Shown: positions 49,322 to 49,988 of the stretch, piece after piece
How positions within the stretch are numbered: the stretch's first letter is position 1
Layout of the letters: the number at the start of each line of letters is the position of its first letter
Source of the DNA: an uncultured Muriicola sp.
Lineage (GTDB): Bacteria; Bacteroidota; Bacteroidia; Flavobacteriales; Flavobacteriaceae
Reading direction: 5' to 3'
NCBI RefSeq assembly: GCF_947258935.1
Contig: NZ_CAMYKH010000007.1
Span: forward strand, 40,585-90,572
Length of the DNA: 49,988 nt
Position numbers and translations under genes: made by a program
Notes under the pieces: generated by a model
Database searches by the model: none
What the model saw: only the letters and a program-made list of their open reading frames with translations
What the model was told of the DNA's origin: nothing

Positions 49322-49987
49322 TTATTTTACTACAAACACTACATTGATCAATGAGTTATAATCTGAAGGCTGTCCTATGATATCATAACTCAATACCCCA
49401 TTTCCATCAATGGCCATAGTTGCCGTATTAAAGACGGTAGGATCTGCATAGGTTACATAGTAATATAGTTCGGTGGCACCATAGGTTGGAACCGCTGCAG
49501 GTGCTCCTGCACTGGCTACTGTAGGTGTTCCGAATTGTGCCGTATACTGGGCATATAGATCAATTGAGAAACTTCCGTTTGTAGAAGCGTCTACGGCAAT
49601 GGATGGCGGATAAAAGATCCTGGCCGCTTTTGATGTAATTGGTGCAATAGCCTGAATAACTTCTTCAACAGTAGTTTCATTTGTAGGCGATCCTACACCA
49701 CCTTCATCTACGTCTATAGGTGTTCTTAAAAGAACTTCATCATCGTATTGGTCATCTGTTCCGGCATCGTCTAAATGAGATAAGTCTACAGTCTGACTAG
49801 TACCATCCTCAATACCAACAGTTAATATATTTGTACCTGCATCAACTGCAAGGCTTTCAATATTCTGATCGTCTGTTCCAACTAAGGCTGATAGATCTAC
49901 TGTTTCGTTGGTTCCGTTTTCTATACCAATAGTAAGGATATTTCCAGCCAACCCAGATCCAGCAATGTTCTGATCGTCTGTACTCCC
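49322..49987 (-). CDS. Repetitive surface protein, C-terminal part (5' end outside window)
   Basis: Open to the right edge. At least 222 residues of the C-terminus are visible. Two and a half repeats can be seen: [20 protein letters not shown].., [21 protein letters not shown].. and [12 protein letters not shown], each with a GIxxGTxxTVDLS ending and unit lengths of about 35 and 39 residues. The region after [12 protein letters not shown] is a globular beta domain. The repeat is known from other Bacteroidetes surface proteins, often very long ones. It lies just upstream of the TTG-started sorted protein and PorP/SprF, so the three probably form one surface operon. Confidence 0.8.
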   Translation of the reverse strand, partial: GSTDDQNIAGSGLAGNILTIGIENGTNETVDLSALVGTDDQNIESLAVDAGTNILTVGIEDGTSQTVDLSHLDDAGTDDQYDDEVLLRTPIDVDEGGVGSPTNETTVEEVIQAIAPITSKAARIFYPPSIAVDASTNGSFSIDLYAQYTAQFGTPTVASAGAPAAVPTYGATELYYYVTYADPTVFNTATMAIDGNGVLSYDIIGQPSDYNSLINVVFVVK

Positions 49988-49988
49988 A

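Noticed and set aside
1-49988. tRNA, rRNA, CRISPR arrays, insertion sequences, prophage
   Set aside because: Gaps were read on both strands; no cloverleaf, regular spacer array, transposase, integrase or phage structural gene was seen.

Overview
The window looks like chromosomal DNA of a marine Bacteroidetes, most likely a member of the Flavobacteriaceae. The evidence is the gene order rpmB-rpmG-DUF4295-ftsY, a PorP/SprF gene next to a protein with a gliding-motility (type IX secretion) C-terminal domain, many short lipoproteins with Cys-Ser/Lys-Asp-rich N-termini, few recognisable Shine-Dalgarno sites, and several TAnnTTTG-type -7 promoter elements just upstream of start codons. I see no tRNA, rRNA, CRISPR array, insertion sequence or prophage. 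Almost all the DNA is coding, in short head-to-tail operons separated by clear hairpin terminators.

Layout. 1-6.6 kb (+): the tail of an SRPBCC protein, then a tight run GH30 glycosidase - modA - tandem-Mop protein - modB - modC - isochorismatase-like hydrolase - AtoE-like short-chain fatty acid transporter. 6.6-9.3 kb: a secreted fasciclin protein divergent from an ECF sigma / RskA anti-sigma pair, followed by a small lipoprotein. 9.4-21.3 kb, mostly (-): rimO, amidase, DUF2911 protein, ftsY, DUF4295, rpmG, rpmB, cinA, an HPt protein, a FAH-family hydrolase, a DnaQ-like exonuclease, a 2-oxoacid dehydrogenase E2 and recR, with one (+) serine hydrolase lipoprotein. 21.3-31.8 kb: a sodium/solute symporter, CoA-binding protein, KAS III enzyme, S9D peptidase, AarF-type kinase with a TetR regulator, htpG and a DoxX protein. 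31.8-33.3 kb: a second ECF sigma / membrane anti-sigma pair divergent from a DUF6249 membrane protein. 33.4-35.3 kb: an AT-rich pair (membrane AraC regulator and cupin-like protein). 35.4-43.5 kb: MOSC protein, small secreted protein, AraC-cupin regulator with alkB, TIGR03643 protein, S1/P1 nuclease, DUF5916 outer-membrane protein, DUF819 membrane protein and a DUF4369 lipoprotein. 43.5-46.2 kb (-): small conserved protein, mannose-6-phosphate isomerase, Bcp peroxiredoxin, QueD, Idi. 46.3 kb to the end (-): PorP/SprF, a T9SS-sorted calcium-binding-repeat protein, and the C-terminal end of a repetitive surface protein that runs off the window.

Most genes are ordinary. The most informative signals are non-coding. 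(1) The gap between the second ECF sigma operon and the DUF6249 gene holds two mirror-image promoters, each TGTAAC-N17-CGTC, whose -35 boxes form a perfect 10-bp inverted repeat; this suggests the sigma factor reads both its own operon and the DUF6249 gene. (2) A third copy (TGTAAC-N16-CGTC) lies 9.6 kb away with no gene after it but a 12-bp terminator-like hairpin about 100 bases downstream, which suggests an ECF-driven small RNA. (3) The 365-base gap upstream of htpG holds, on the opposite strand, a TATATTTG element and a strong terminator about 115 bases apart, a second small-RNA candidate. (4) A perfect 17-bp direct repeat brackets the AT-rich membrane-AraC/cupin pair. All functional statements are from sequence reading alone; no database search was run.
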